From Micromonospora sp. NBC_01796 (GTDB lineage Bacteria; Actinomycetota; Actinomycetes; Mycobacteriales; Micromonosporaceae), in NCBI RefSeq assembly GCF_035917455.1, contig NZ_CP109078.1, forward strand, positions 2,852,001-2,916,000: DNA of 64,000 nt, read 5' to 3'. This document shows positions 15,660 to 24,304 of this stretch, piece by piece; within the stretch, counting starts at the first letter, position 1; each line of letters begins with the position of its first letter. The notes under the pieces are model-generated. The model was given only the letters and a program-made list of their open reading frames with translations, had not been told where the DNA came from and searched no databases. Position numbers and translations under genes: made by a program.

Positions 15660-16742
15660 GTGGGTCGGGAGCAGCCGGAACACTCGGATCGCAAGGCCGA
15701 TTCGTCGTCTTCCGGCGGATCGGGACGAGGACGCGCGAAACGGGTACGCCGTACCGCCCGTTGGCCCAAGGTCCTGCTCGGCATCGGGATCGGCCTGGTG
15801 CTGATCGCCGTCGTCGCCGGCCTCGGCCTGCGCGGGGTGACCCAGCGGTACGACAACAGCGTGGCCAAGGAGCTGCTGCTCGACCCCGCCGCCCGGCGGG
15901 ACCGGGCCGCGGGCAACGGCCCGCTCAACTACCTCCTGGTCGGCTCGGACCGGCGGGCCGCCACCGCACAGTCGGACCAGCGCGCGGACACGATCCTGAT
16001 CGTGCACATTCCGGCCGGGCTGAACCGGGCCTACCTGATCTCCGTACCCCGGGACCTGCTGGTCGAGATCCCGCCCTCGCCGGCGAACGCCTATCCCGGC
16101 GGGTCCGACAAGATCAATTCCGCGTTCCACTACGGCGGCGGCGGGCAGCCCGGCGCCCGGCTGCTCTCGGCGACCCTGACCCAGATCACCGGGCTCCGGT
16201 TCGACGGCGCGGCGCTGATCGACTTCTCCGGCTTCCGCAAGGTGATCGACCTGCTCGGCGGGGTGAAGATGTGCGTCGACACCCCGGTACGGTCGATCCA
16301 CACCAACGTCCAGTTCAACCCCGGCTGCCAGGACATGAACGGGGCGACGGCGCTGGACTACGCCCGCCAGCGCTACGACCTGCCGGCCGGCGACTTCGAC
16401 CGGCAGCGGCACCAGCAGCAGTTGCTCCGGGCGATCATGGACAAGGCCAGCGCGAGCGACCTGCGTACCAACCCGCTGAAGCTCGACCAGGTGATCCGGG
16501 CGGTCGGCGCCTCGCTGACCGTGGACACCAACGGCAAACCGACCCAGGACATCCTGTTCGACCTGCGCGGGCTGCGCCCCGAGGCGATGAGGGGCATCCA
16601 GGTCCCGTCCCGCTCCGAGATGATCGGCGACACGTCGTACGTGGTGCTGGACGACAGCGCGACCGGGCTGTTCCAGGCCCTGCGGGGGCCCGATCTGGAC
16701 GGCTGGGCACAAGCCAACCCAAAATGGGTGAACAAGCTGTAG
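15660..16742 (+). CDS. LCP-family cell-wall ligase 3
   Basis: A 360-residue LCP protein, the shortest of the three paralogues. A basic N-terminus (about 1-35, GRGRAKRVRRTARWPK) precedes one membrane helix (about 37-58). The extracellular domain has YLLVGSDRRA, RADTILIVHIPAGLNRAYL, SVPRDLLVEIP, DFSGFRKVIDLLGGV and DYARQRYDLPAGDFDRQRHQ, matching the catalytic pattern of the family. The only in-frame start after the last stop is GTG 15660, without a good ribosome site. It closes the LCP cluster; the next gene (rhodanese) has its own leaderless promoter. Confidence 0.9.
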   Translation: MGREQPEHSDRKADSSSSGGSGRGRAKRVRRTARWPKVLLGIGIGLVLIAVVAGLGLRGVTQRYDNSVAKELLLDPAARRDRAAGNGPLNYLLVGSDRRAATAQSDQRADTILIVHIPAGLNRAYLISVPRDLLVEIPPSPANAYPGGSDKINSAFHYGGGGQPGARLLSATLTQITGLRFDGAALIDFSGFRKVIDLLGGVKMCVDTPVRSIHTNVQFNPGCQDMNGATALDYARQRYDLPAGDFDRQRHQQQLLRAIMDKASASDLRTNPLKLDQVIRAVGASLTVDTNGKPTQDILFDLRGLRPEAMRGIQVPSRSEMIGDTSYVVLDDSATGLFQALRGPDLDGWAQANPKWVNKL

Positions 16743-16785
16743 CGGCGCGGCACCGCCCGGCCGCACCGGCCCGACCGTCCGGCTC

Positions 16786-16791
16786 TAGGCT
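16786..16791 (+). promoter_or_regulatory. Candidate -10 (TAGGCT), leaderless
   Basis: TAGGCT ends 7 bp before GTG 16799, with no Shine-Dalgarno sequence in between. The distance supports that start codon. Confidence 0.55.
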
Positions 16792-16798
16792 GGACGCC

Positions 16799-17134
16799 GT
16801 GAACGGATCGAGAATTCCCACCGTGACGGTGTCCGAGGTCGACGACGAGGCGTACCTGCTCGACGTGCGCGAGCCCGACGAGTGGGAGGCCGGCCACGCG
16901 CCCGGCGCCCACCACCTGCCGATGATGGAGGTGCCGGCCCGCCTCGCCGAGCTCCCCACCGACCAGGACGTGGTCGTGGTCTGCCGGTCCGGGGGCCGCT
17001 CCGGCCAGGTGGTCTCCTACCTGCTCGGCAACGGCTGGGACAACGTACGCAACCTCGAGGGTGGGATGCAGGAGTGGGCCGCGTCCGGCCGACCGGTGCA
17101 GAGCGAGAACGGGCAGCCCGCCCGAGTGATCTGA
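16799..17134 (+). CDS. Rhodanese-like domain protein
   Basis: A 111-residue single-domain rhodanese. Family motifs are YLLDVREPDEWEAGHAPGAH near residues 20-40, the active-site loop VVCRSGGRSG with the catalytic Cys at 62, and the terminal VRNLEGGMQEWAASGRPV. Such proteins carry sulfur as a cysteine persulfide. GTG 16799 is chosen from the leaderless TAGGCT 7 bp upstream and the expected N-terminus. The stop is 2 bp before the ATG of the glycerophosphodiesterase gene, so the two are an operon, although no metabolic link between them is known. The physiological sulfur acceptor is unknown. Confidence 0.9.
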   Translation: MNGSRIPTVTVSEVDDEAYLLDVREPDEWEAGHAPGAHHLPMMEVPARLAELPTDQDVVVVCRSGGRSGQVVSYLLGNGWDNVRNLEGGMQEWAASGRPVQSENGQPARVI

Positions 17135-17136
17135 GC

Positions 17137-17934
17137 ATGACCGGTCCACTGGTGTTCGCACACCGCGGTTCGTCCGCGGTGCTGCCCGAGCACACCCTGG
17201 CCGCGTACCTGCGGGCGCTGGACGAGGGCGCGGACGGGTTGGAGTGCGACGTCCGGCTGACCCGCGACGGGCACCTGGTCTGCGTACACGACCGGCGGCT
17301 GGACCGGACCAGCAACGGCACCGGGCTGGTCAGCACCCGTACCCTCGCCGAGCTGGACCAGCTCGACTTCGGCTCGTGGCACAGTGCCATGGCCGGCGAG
17401 GACCTGCCGACCGACGTACCGGCGGACCCGTCCCGGACCCGGTTGCTCACCCTCGACGGGCTGCTGCGCGCGGTCCGCGCCGCCGGCCGCCCGGTCGAGC
17501 TGCTGATCGAGACCAAACACCCCACCCGGTACGGGGCCGACGTCGAGCGCCGGCTGGTCGACCTGCTCCGCCAGCACGGGCTGGTCGACCGGAACCCGGA
17601 CGAAACCGTACGGGTCACCGTCATGTCGTTCTCGCCCCTGGCCGTACGCCGGATCCGCGAACTGGCCCCGCAACTGCCGACCGTGCTCCTGCTCGAGGTG
17701 TTGCCGCCCTGGATGCGCGTGGGCCGGCTGCCGTTCGGCGCCCAGATCGCCGGCCCCGGCATCGGGCTGCTCCGGGCCCGTCCCCGGCTGGTGCCGGCGT
17801 TACGCGCCGCCGGCAACCGCGTCTACGTCTGGACGGTCAACGAACCCGACGACCTGGATCTGGTCCTCGACTCCGGGGTGGACGGCATCATCACCGACCG
17901 TCCGGCGCTCATCCTCGACCGGCTGGGTCGCTGA
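17137..17934 (+). CDS. Glycerophosphodiester phosphodiesterase
   Basis: A 265-residue TIM-barrel GDPD enzyme that hydrolyses glycerophosphodiesters to glycerol-3-phosphate and an alcohol. The signature is complete: AHRGSS (H9, R10), LECDV (E36, D38), VHDRRLDRTSNG with the second catalytic His at 51, and LLIETKHP for the metal-binding Glu. The C-terminal VYVWTVNEPDDLDLVLDSGVDGIITDRP is also typical. No signal peptide is present, so the enzyme is cytoplasmic. ATG 17137 is 2 bp after the rhodanese stop. It likely recycles phospholipid head groups. Confidence 0.93.
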   Translation: MTGPLVFAHRGSSAVLPEHTLAAYLRALDEGADGLECDVRLTRDGHLVCVHDRRLDRTSNGTGLVSTRTLAELDQLDFGSWHSAMAGEDLPTDVPADPSRTRLLTLDGLLRAVRAAGRPVELLIETKHPTRYGADVERRLVDLLRQHGLVDRNPDETVRVTVMSFSPLAVRRIRELAPQLPTVLLLEVLPPWMRVGRLPFGAQIAGPGIGLLRARPRLVPALRAAGNRVYVWTVNEPDDLDLVLDSGVDGIITDRPALILDRLGR

Positions 17935-17984
17935 CCGGCCGACCGGGACTGCCCAAAGCCGACCGGAGAAGGCAGACTCGGGGC

Positions 17985-19445
17985 ATGCCGGACCGCCCCG
18001 ATTACCCCGCTCTCGTCGCCGGCCACACCGTCGTCATCGAAATGATCAATTCCGGTGACGCCGCGCTGCCGGTCCTCGGTCACCTGCTCCGGGTCGCCCA
18101 GCGGACGGTCGGCGCGGCCGGCATGGCCTTTGTGGAGTACGGCCCCACCCGGGGCAGGATCATCGCCGCCACCGGGGCCGCGGAGTGGGCCCTCGGCCGA
18201 CCGGTGCCGCTCGGCGACCCGGCCACCGAACGGCTGCGGTCCGGTGCCCGGGTGCAGGACATGCGGGTCGACGCGCTCTCCTGGGAACTGGCCCACCAAC
18301 CCGACCGGTCGGACCTGCGCCGGATGGTGGTGGCGCGGGCGGAGATCGGCGGGGTGATGATCGGGAGCCTGCACGCCCTCTATCCCGACGGTGACGACGA
18401 CTGCGGCCCGGAACACCGCACCGTCCTGACGTACGTCGCCTCCTGCGTCGCGCACATGTACGGCGACCAGGCGGGTCTGCCCGTACACGGGGACGGGCCG
18501 GTGGTCGCCGCGCTCGCCGACGGGCTCGCCATCGCCGACCGGGACGGCTTCGTCCGGCTCTGGAACCCGGCGGCGGAACAGATCGTCGGGCGGACCGCGG
18601 CCCAGGCGCTCAACCACCCGCTGCCCTTCCCCCTGCCGCCGCCGGGGCAGGTCCTCGACCACCGGCTGCCGGACGGACGGTGGATCAAGATCACTTCGGG
18701 GGAGCTGCCCGGCACGGTCGCCTCCCGGGTGGTCACCTTCCGCGACGTCACCGACCAGTTCCGGCAGGACCACGACACCGACCTGTTCGTCGCCGTCACC
18801 AGCCACGAACTCCGTACGCCGGTGACGGTCATCAAGGGGTACGCCGACACCCTCACCGACCACTGGGACTCGCTCTCCGAACCGGACCGACGCCAGGCGG
18901 CACGGGTGATCGGGCAACGGGCCGGCGAACTCGCCCGCCTGGTCGACCGGCTCCTCTCGGCGGCCAACGACGCGGGTCCGGTGGGCGGCGCTTCCCCCGT
19001 ACCGTTCGACCTGGTCGAGGCGCTGCGCGCCGCGGTCGCCGACCTGCCCGCGCACCTGCGCCGCCGACTGGTCCTCGCGCTCCCGGTGGACCTGCCCAAG
19101 GCGCTCGGCGACCGGGCCAGCCTGGCGACCGTGCTGACCGAACTGGCCACCAACGCGGACAAGTACTCACCCGCCGACTCCCCGGTGGAGTTGCGCGCCG
19201 AGGCCGACGGGCACACGGTGGCGTTCCGGGTCAGCGATCGTGGCGTAGGCATCCGACCCGAGCATGTGGAGCGTGCGTTCGACCGGTTCTGGCAGGGCGA
19301 GTCCGGCGACCGCCGGCAGTACCCCGGGGCCGGGCTCGGCCTCTACCTGGTCCGCCGGATCGTCGAACGACAGAATGGATGGGTTTCCCTGCGACCTCGG
19401 GCCGGGGGCGGTACGGTCGCAGAGGTGCGGCTGCCCAGAGGGTGA
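17985..19445 (+). CDS. GAF/PAS sensor histidine kinase (orphan)
   Basis: A 486-residue soluble kinase with no membrane segments. An N-terminal GAF-like domain (about 10-165) is followed by a PAS domain (about 175-260; ADGLAIADRDGFVRLWNPAAEQIVG), a HisKA dimerisation domain with VTSHELRTPV and the phospho-acceptor His at about 274, and an HATPase domain with TELATNADKYSP (N box), DRGVGIRPEH (G1) and PGAGLGLYLVRRI (G2). It should sense a cytoplasmic signal and phosphorylate a response regulator, but none is encoded nearby. The following gene is an RsbW-like ATPase, so it may feed a sigma-factor pathway; that link is inference. Confidence 0.9.
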   Translation: MPDRPDYPALVAGHTVVIEMINSGDAALPVLGHLLRVAQRTVGAAGMAFVEYGPTRGRIIAATGAAEWALGRPVPLGDPATERLRSGARVQDMRVDALSWELAHQPDRSDLRRMVVARAEIGGVMIGSLHALYPDGDDDCGPEHRTVLTYVASCVAHMYGDQAGLPVHGDGPVVAALADGLAIADRDGFVRLWNPAAEQIVGRTAAQALNHPLPFPLPPPGQVLDHRLPDGRWIKITSGELPGTVASRVVTFRDVTDQFRQDHDTDLFVAVTSHELRTPVTVIKGYADTLTDHWDSLSEPDRRQAARVIGQRAGELARLVDRLLSAANDAGPVGGASPVPFDLVEALRAAVADLPAHLRRRLVLALPVDLPKALGDRASLATVLTELATNADKYSPADSPVELRAEADGHTVAFRVSDRGVGIRPEHVERAFDRFWQGESGDRRQYPGAGLGLYLVRRIVERQNGWVSLRPRAGGGTVAEVRLPRG

Positions 19446-19488
19446 TCCGCACCGATGGATTCCGGCGGTGCTCCGAGGAGGCACGTCC

Positions 19489-19932
19489 GTGGTTACGGGG
19501 ATCGCTGAACGCTCGTGGTGCGTGGTCGTGCCGCACCAGGCGAGCGGAGCACGGACGGCCCGGCAACGGCTGGCGACCGAGCTGTCCGGGGTCATCCCGG
19601 CGGAGCTGCTCGCCGACGTCGTCGCCGTCCTGGCCGAACTCGTCGGCAACGCGGTCCGGCACGCCGAGCCGCTGCCCGGCGGGGTGGTCCGGGTGGCCTG
19701 GCGCCTGCGTCACGGTCCCGGCACCGACGTGGTCGGGATCCGGGTCACCGACGGCGGCGCGAACACCTCCCCCCGGATCCGTACGCTGGGGCTGGAGGCG
19801 ATCGACGGCCGTGGGCTGCACATCGTGACCGCCCTCACCACCCAGTGGGGCGTCGAACGGGACGGCCTCGGGCAGAGCGTCTGGGCCGAACTCGCCGCCC
19901 CCGCCGCGGACCGCCTCGTCGCGCTGTACTGA
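19489..19932 (+). CDS. RsbW-like ATP-binding protein (anti-sigma kinase type)
   Basis: A 147-residue protein made only of a GHKL ATPase fold. AVLAELVGNAVRHAEPLPGG holds the N-box Asn, VTDGGANTSP is the G1-like box, and GRGLHIVTALTTQWGVERD is the G2 region. Such single-domain ATPases are abundant in actinobacteria and resemble RsbW/SpoIIAB anti-sigma kinases, though the substrate is usually unknown. GTG 19489 is supported by GAGGAGG 7 nt upstream. It lies 43 bp after the sensor kinase gene in the same orientation and may be co-transcribed. No sigma factor or anti-anti-sigma factor gene is in the window. Confidence 0.85.
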   Translation: MVTGIAERSWCVVVPHQASGARTARQRLATELSGVIPAELLADVVAVLAELVGNAVRHAEPLPGGVVRVAWRLRHGPGTDVVGIRVTDGGANTSPRIRTLGLEAIDGRGLHIVTALTTQWGVERDGLGQSVWAELAAPAADRLVALY

Positions 19933-20019
19933 CCGCCCCGTCGCCCTGTCCTGACCGTGCCCGGGACCGTCGACCGGCCGGTGGGGCACCGAGCGACCCG
20001 GAGTCCGGCCCCGATCCTC

Positions 20020-20025
20020 TAGGCT
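20020..20025 (+). promoter_or_regulatory. Candidate -10 (TAGGCT), leaderless
   Basis: TAGGCT ends 8 bp before GTG 20034, with no Shine-Dalgarno sequence in between. Confidence 0.55.
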
Positions 20026-20033
20026 GTCTCGCC

Positions 20034-20960
20034 GTGAGCAAGCGTCGAAAGCAAACCCGGTCCTCGGCCGTTGCCGGTTCGAACAGCACGCCGGACGGCG
20101 GCCAGCGGCCGGCGAAGGAGAAGCGGGAGAAGGTCCGCGACGTCTTCGTCCCCCGGCCGTTCGAGGGACTCGCCGACGAGGCGGAGTGGATCGCCCTGCG
20201 CGAACTCGTACCGGCCGCGTCGGCCCCGCTCCAGCTCACCCCCGACCTCGTCGAGCAGTACGGCGACCGGCCGGTGATGCTCTCCACCGTGCTGCCGATG
20301 GCGTGGCCGGCGATGACCAAGCCGGACGGGCGGGTCTTCATCGGCCTCCAGCGCCACGACCAGTCCGGTGACGTCTCCCGGGACCTCGCCGTCGCACTGC
20401 TCGCCGCCCTGGACGCCGAACCCGGACAGCAGGTGTCGGTGCCGCCGCTGCCCGGCGTCGGTCCCCGGCTGCAGGACCTGCTGGTCACCGACCGGCTCGA
20501 CATCACCATGCACGAGGGCTTCGACTTCTGGCTGGACCCCGACGCCGCCGACGACCCGACCGTGCAGGCGTCGCTGGAGCGGGCCAACGCGTCGATCTAC
20601 CCGACCGTACGGCTCGCCGCCGCTCCGGCCGCGTACTGGTGCCGGGTGCCGGAGAAGAGCCACGTGCGCTGGGTGCTGCCCGACGACGAGGACGCCGCGC
20701 TCGACGCGCTGTCCCGCCTGGGCGCCGCCGGTGAGCTGACGCTCGGCGAGGGCACCCGGTTCGCCGGGATGTTCCGGGCCCACGGGCGGCTCGTACCGGT
20801 CTGGGACCTGCCCCGCGATCCCGAGGCGGACGAGTGGGAGACCCCGCTGGCCGACTTCGCCAAGCGGTACGCGGCGGCGCTCGCGGATTCGTCGCCGCTC
20901 GACGGTGCCGCCCGCCGCGCCCGCCAGGGCCTGGTCGGCCGCCAACTGACCCTGCGCTGA
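20034..20960 (+). CDS. DUF5926 family protein
   Basis: A 308-residue soluble protein conserved in actinobacteria. The basic N-terminus (SKRRKQTRSS...KEKREKVRDVFVPRPFEGL) precedes a conserved body with EWIALRELVPAASAPL, DRPVMLSTVLPMAWPAMTKPDG and a C-terminal DEWETPLADFAKRYAAALADSSPL. This pattern corresponds to DUF5926, which has no assigned function. GTG 20034 is chosen because a leaderless TAGGCT lies 8 bp upstream; the open frame further upstream overlaps the RsbW-like gene. It converges on arginine deiminase with a 39-bp gap. Confidence 0.85.
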   Translation: MSKRRKQTRSSAVAGSNSTPDGGQRPAKEKREKVRDVFVPRPFEGLADEAEWIALRELVPAASAPLQLTPDLVEQYGDRPVMLSTVLPMAWPAMTKPDGRVFIGLQRHDQSGDVSRDLAVALLAALDAEPGQQVSVPPLPGVGPRLQDLLVTDRLDITMHEGFDFWLDPDAADDPTVQASLERANASIYPTVRLAAAPAAYWCRVPEKSHVRWVLPDDEDAALDALSRLGAAGELTLGEGTRFAGMFRAHGRLVPVWDLPRDPEADEWETPLADFAKRYAAALADSSPLDGAARRARQGLVGRQLTLR

Positions 20961-20999
20961 CCCTGGCCCCAGCGCTCGCCGAATCTCGCCCCGCCGCTG

Positions 21000-22208
21000 T
21001 CAGCGGGGTGAGTCGCGGACCAGGGGGCAGGACATGCACCGCGGGCCGCCTCGCCCCGAGCCGAGTTCGGAGCCGGCGATCCGGATCACCTCGATCCCGG
21101 CCCGTTCCAACTGGGCGTTCGTCTCCACGTTGCGTTCGTACGCGACGCAGAGCCGGGGGGCCAGGGCGAGGGTGTTGTTGCCGTCGTCCCACTGTTCCCG
21201 TTCGGCGGTGACCGGGTCGAGGCCGGTGTCGATGACCCGCAGCGTGTCCAGGTCCATCGCGTCGGCCGCCGCCCGCAGGAACGGCGCCGGCCCGTCGACC
21301 TGCGGCTCGCCGTCGGGGCCGTTGACCACGGTGTACGCCGTCAGGGTGTCGGCGACGTTGGCGTACATCAGGACCGTGTCGACGTCGACCATCGTGCAGA
21401 CGGTGTCGAGGTGCATGGTGGCGCGTTCCTGCGCGATCGGCACCACCAGGATGGTGTGCGCCAGGTCGGCGGCGAAGACCCGGCGGGCCAGCCGTTCGGC
21501 ACCGGCCGGTGTGGTCCGTTCACCGACGCCGACCGCGATCACCCCCGGGGCGAGCAGCAGCACGTCGCCGCCCTCGATCCGTTCCAGGCCCGGGTGGTAG
21601 ACGAACGGCGTACCGCCGAACCGGGGGTGGTGCCGGTAGATCGCGTCGGTCAGCGAGGTCTCCCGCTGACGGGCGGGCATAGTGAGACTCGTCACTGCGG
21701 CGTGGTCTCGGATCCAGGTGGATGAATCTCTGGTGAAGAGAAGATTGGGCAACGGGTCGATGACGAAGTCGTGTCGGTCGAGCAAGGTGTAGACCAACCC
21801 GCCGGGCCGGTCCCAACTCGTACGGAGTTCCTCGTGCGCGAGCCCGGCGATGAGCACGGTGGCGAGCGCGGCCGGGTCGAGGTAGGTCAGATGGTCCGCC
21901 ACCCGCCGCCGCAGCGTCTCACCGAGCCGGGGGTCGCCGAGCACCTGCTCGGTCACCTCGGCCCTGGCGTCGGGCAGGGCCAGCGTCTCGGCCAGCAGGT
22001 TTCCCAGGTAGAGGACCTCGACGCCACGGGACGCGAGGGCGGCGGCGAAGGCGTCGTGCTCCTCCTGGGCCCGTCCGACCCATGGGATGGCATCGAAGAG
22101 CAGCGAGCCGTTGTTGCGCGGGGTGAGCCGGGCGAGTTCGCCGCCGGGCCGGTGCAGGAGCACCGTACGAAGACGACCTACCTCACTGTCGACGTAGTGT
22201 GTCACCAT
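21000..22208 (-). CDS. arcA: Arginine deiminase
   Basis: A 402-residue enzyme converting L-arginine to L-citrulline and ammonia, the first step of the arginine deiminase pathway. Active-site motifs are all present: [22 protein letters not shown] (catalytic Glu/Asp), [12 protein letters not shown] (catalytic His) and the nucleophilic Cys in [14 protein letters not shown] at the C-terminus. Length matches the family. No arcB, arcC or arginine/ornithine antiporter gene is adjacent, so the pathway is completed elsewhere or the enzyme works alone. An ARG-box-like palindrome lies ~50 bp before the start, suggesting ArgR-type control (inference). Confidence 0.95.
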   Translation of the reverse strand: MVTHYVDSEVGRLRTVLLHRPGGELARLTPRNNGSLLFDAIPWVGRAQEEHDAFAAALASRGVEVLYLGNLLAETLALPDARAEVTEQVLGDPRLGETLRRRVADHLTYLDPAALATVLIAGLAHEELRTSWDRPGGLVYTLLDRHDFVIDPLPNLLFTRDSSTWIRDHAAVTSLTMPARQRETSLTDAIYRHHPRFGGTPFVYHPGLERIEGGDVLLLAPGVIAVGVGERTTPAGAERLARRVFAADLAHTILVVPIAQERATMHLDTVCTMVDVDTVLMYANVADTLTAYTVVNGPDGEPQVDGPAPFLRAAADAMDLDTLRVIDTGLDPVTAEREQWDDGNNTLALAPRLCVAYERNVETNAQLERAGIEVIRIAGSELGSGRGGPRCMSCPLVRDSPR

Positions 22209-22256
22209 CGAAGCGTAGGGCAGGACTTGTCACCATCCGGGAAAACGGGCTGGGGG

Positions 22257-22271
22257 TGAATATGGCATTCA
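22257..22271. promoter_or_regulatory. ARG-box-like palindrome upstream of arcA
   Basis: TGAATATGGCATTCA has TGAAT/ATTCA arms as in ArgR boxes, but a 5-bp rather than a 4-bp centre. It lies in an AT-rich patch ~50 bp upstream of arcA. Confidence 0.35.
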
Positions 22272-22367
22272 TCCATACTCACTCAGCGGTTCGTCTTGCA
22301 GAACCACCGGTGTGGCCACGTACGGTAGTGAAGACATAACCCGAGGGACCTTTTGCCGGAGGTCACG

Positions 22368-23108
22368 ATGACTGTGTTTCCTGCGCGCCGAGCGGTACCC
22401 ACCGCCCGAGCCCTACCCGCCCCGCCGCCGACCGGGCCGTCCGGGACGCTCGAAGCCGTTCGTCCCACCCCATTGGACTGGGCCCGCCGTCGCCGCGCCG
22501 AACGTGAAGCCCGCCGGGTCGAGGGAGCTGCCGCACGCGCACTCCACCAGCTCGACCACCTCGGTCCCTCCTGGCACGTGATCGACGTTCCGCGCGCGGA
22601 GCTGGCCGGTGGCCACCCGATCGCCCTCGACCGTGGCGCCCGTGACGAGCGGGCCAGCTTCCTCGCGATCGGACCCAGCGGCCTGTTCGCGGTCACCATC
22701 GCCGACCACGGCCGGGCCCGCGTCATGATCGCCGGTGACGTGGTCCAGATCAACGGCAAGCGCCCGAACTACGTCGCCGAGGCACGCCGGGACGCCAAGC
22801 GGGCGAGCAAGGCGCTCTCCACCGCGGTCGGCCTGAACGTACCCGTCACCCCGGTCCTCACCTTCGTCGGTTCCGGCGTGATCAGTGTCTACGGCCTGCC
22901 GAAGGAGTGTCTGGTCGCGACCCACCGCGAACTGGACCGCCTCCTGGTGGCCGGCGGCACCCGGATCAGCGCCGCCACCGCGGAAAAACTCTCCCGGGTC
23001 GCACAGGCGCCTTCCACCTGGTTGAACGGCCCCTACCGGTCCGCTGCGGACTACCGTTGGTACGAGGACGGCCGAACGGCCGCTGACAAGCGGGCCAGCC
23101 ACCGGTAA
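22368..23108 (+). CDS. NERD-like (nuclease-related) domain protein
   Basis: A 246-residue soluble protein. After a Pro/Ala/Arg-rich N-terminus (about 1-65, with ARRRRAEREARRVEGAAARAL) there is a domain resembling NERD proteins: LDHLGPSWHVIDVPRAEL, FLAIGPSGLFAVTIADHGRARVMIAGDVVQINGK, and VTPVLTFVGSGVISVYGLPK. NERD domains are distantly related to nuclease folds, but activity is rarely shown and the catalytic residues are not obvious here. ATG 22368 is supported by GGAGG 5 nt upstream. It is divergent from arcA. The assignment is moderate; an unknown actinobacterial family is the alternative. Confidence 0.7.
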   Translation: MTVFPARRAVPTARALPAPPPTGPSGTLEAVRPTPLDWARRRRAEREARRVEGAAARALHQLDHLGPSWHVIDVPRAELAGGHPIALDRGARDERASFLAIGPSGLFAVTIADHGRARVMIAGDVVQINGKRPNYVAEARRDAKRASKALSTAVGLNVPVTPVLTFVGSGVISVYGLPKECLVATHRELDRLLVAGGTRISAATAEKLSRVAQAPSTWLNGPYRSAADYRWYEDGRTAADKRASHR

Positions 23109-23291
23109 CGTCACCAGCCAACGTCACCTATCGGGGCGGGAGTCCGCTTTCGCCCCCGTGGCATCGCTCGGCCCTGCCCTGGACCGTGCGCTGTCATGGC
23201 TCGCCGTCGCGACGGCCCCACCGGGGGTAAGCACCGAACCGTCGCGGTCGGCTAGCGTGGGTCCGACTGGTGAAGTTGCATAGGAGGCGCG

Positions 23292-23753
23292 GTGGCCCAC
23301 GTCGAACTCTCACTCACCGAGGCGTTCGTGCCACCCTCCACCGGGACCTCGGCGGATCACGAGTCCGACAGCTTCGCCAACTGGTCCGCCAGCGTCTCCC
23401 TGGCCGCCGAGGCATGTCTCCTCATCGACCTGCGTACGACGATCACCGCCATCTCCGACTCGTGCTGCACCCTGCTCGGCCTCAGCGCCCCGGCGAAGGT
23501 GGTCGGCCACCCGCTGCTCGACGGCGAACTGCGGTTGCTCGACTTCACCGCCGCCCGGGGCGAGTTGAACGAGCAGGAGGTCGACAAGATCCCGCCGCTG
23601 CTCGCGCTCAGCTCCGGCCGGCTCACCCGTGGCCTGCTCCGGGTCCAGGCCGGCACCAGTCCGACAACCGACGCGACGGTGGACGCGATCTCGACGCCGC
23701 TGCTGGTCGCAGGGGCGGTCGCCGGCTCCCTCACCTTCTTCGCTCCGGTCTGA
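23292..23753 (+). CDS. PAS-like domain protein of unknown function
   Basis: A 153-residue soluble protein. Residues about 35-100 resemble a PAS fold (LAAEACLLIDLRTTITAISDSCCTLLGL), with the remainder forming a conserved-looking tail (STPLLVAGAVAGSLTFFAPV). There is no output domain, so it could be a stand-alone sensor or binding module. GTG 23292 has AGGAGG just upstream (23282-23287). It lies between the NERD-like gene and a small ACT-domain gene, all in the same direction. The PAS call is based on pattern only. Confidence 0.7.
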   Translation: MAHVELSLTEAFVPPSTGTSADHESDSFANWSASVSLAAEACLLIDLRTTITAISDSCCTLLGLSAPAKVVGHPLLDGELRLLDFTAARGELNEQEVDKIPPLLALSSGRLTRGLLRVQAGTSPTTDATVDAISTPLLVAGAVAGSLTFFAPV

Positions 23754-23816
23754 CCGGCCGACCCACTGTGTCGCTCGCCGCACAGTAAGGAGTTGGGCGG
23801 TCGACCGGGCTCACCG

Positions 23817-23822
23817 TAAGGT
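23817..23822 (+). promoter_or_regulatory. Candidate -10 (TAAGGT), leaderless
   Basis: TAAGGT ends 6 bp before ATG 23829. Confidence 0.4.
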
Positions 23823-23828
23823 GCCCTC

Positions 23829-24218
23829 ATGTTGGATATCGCTCTGCTTCCGGAGGAGTACGCGGTGTGCCGGCTGCCGGCCGGCTCGTCGCTGCCCGCC
23901 GGCCTGCTGGGCGGTACGGCGGAGTCCGGCGTCCTGTCGGTGACCTGGACCGCCGACGAGGTGTCGATCATCTGTCGGGCCGACCGGGCACCGGTCGAGG
24001 CCACCGTCGAAACCCCGTGGCGCTGCCTACAGGTCGCCGGACCGCTGGACATGGCCCTGACCGGGATCCTGGCCTCGCTGGTCGTACCGCTCGCCGACGC
24101 GCGGGTCAACATCTTCGCGTTCTCCACCTACGACACCGACTACCTGATGGTGCCGGCGGTCCGACTCGCCGAGGCGCTGGCCACCCTGACCCACGCCGGT
24201 CACCGCGTCTCCGGCTGA
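23829..24218 (+). CDS. ACT domain-containing protein
   Basis: A 129-residue protein that looks like two ACT-type modules, as in the small CASTOR-like ACT family. The first half has EEYAVCRLPAGSSLP and LSVTWTADEVSIICR; the second has WRCLQVAGPLDMALTGILASLVVPLADARVNIFAFSTYDTDYLMV, the conserved core of that family. These proteins bind amino acids and are thought to be regulatory. There is no catalytic domain. A leaderless TAAGGT precedes ATG 23829. It lies about 700 bp upstream of pheA, which also has an ACT domain, but a functional link is only suggestive. Confidence 0.8.
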   Translation: MLDIALLPEEYAVCRLPAGSSLPAGLLGGTAESGVLSVTWTADEVSIICRADRAPVEATVETPWRCLQVAGPLDMALTGILASLVVPLADARVNIFAFSTYDTDYLMVPAVRLAEALATLTHAGHRVSG

Positions 24219-24304
24219 GCATCTATCTAGCGGCCGGTCCACAGGAATACCATGGGGCCCGGTCAACTGATCGGCTTCTCCGCCCCGGCGCAAGGAATCG
24301 GCCC

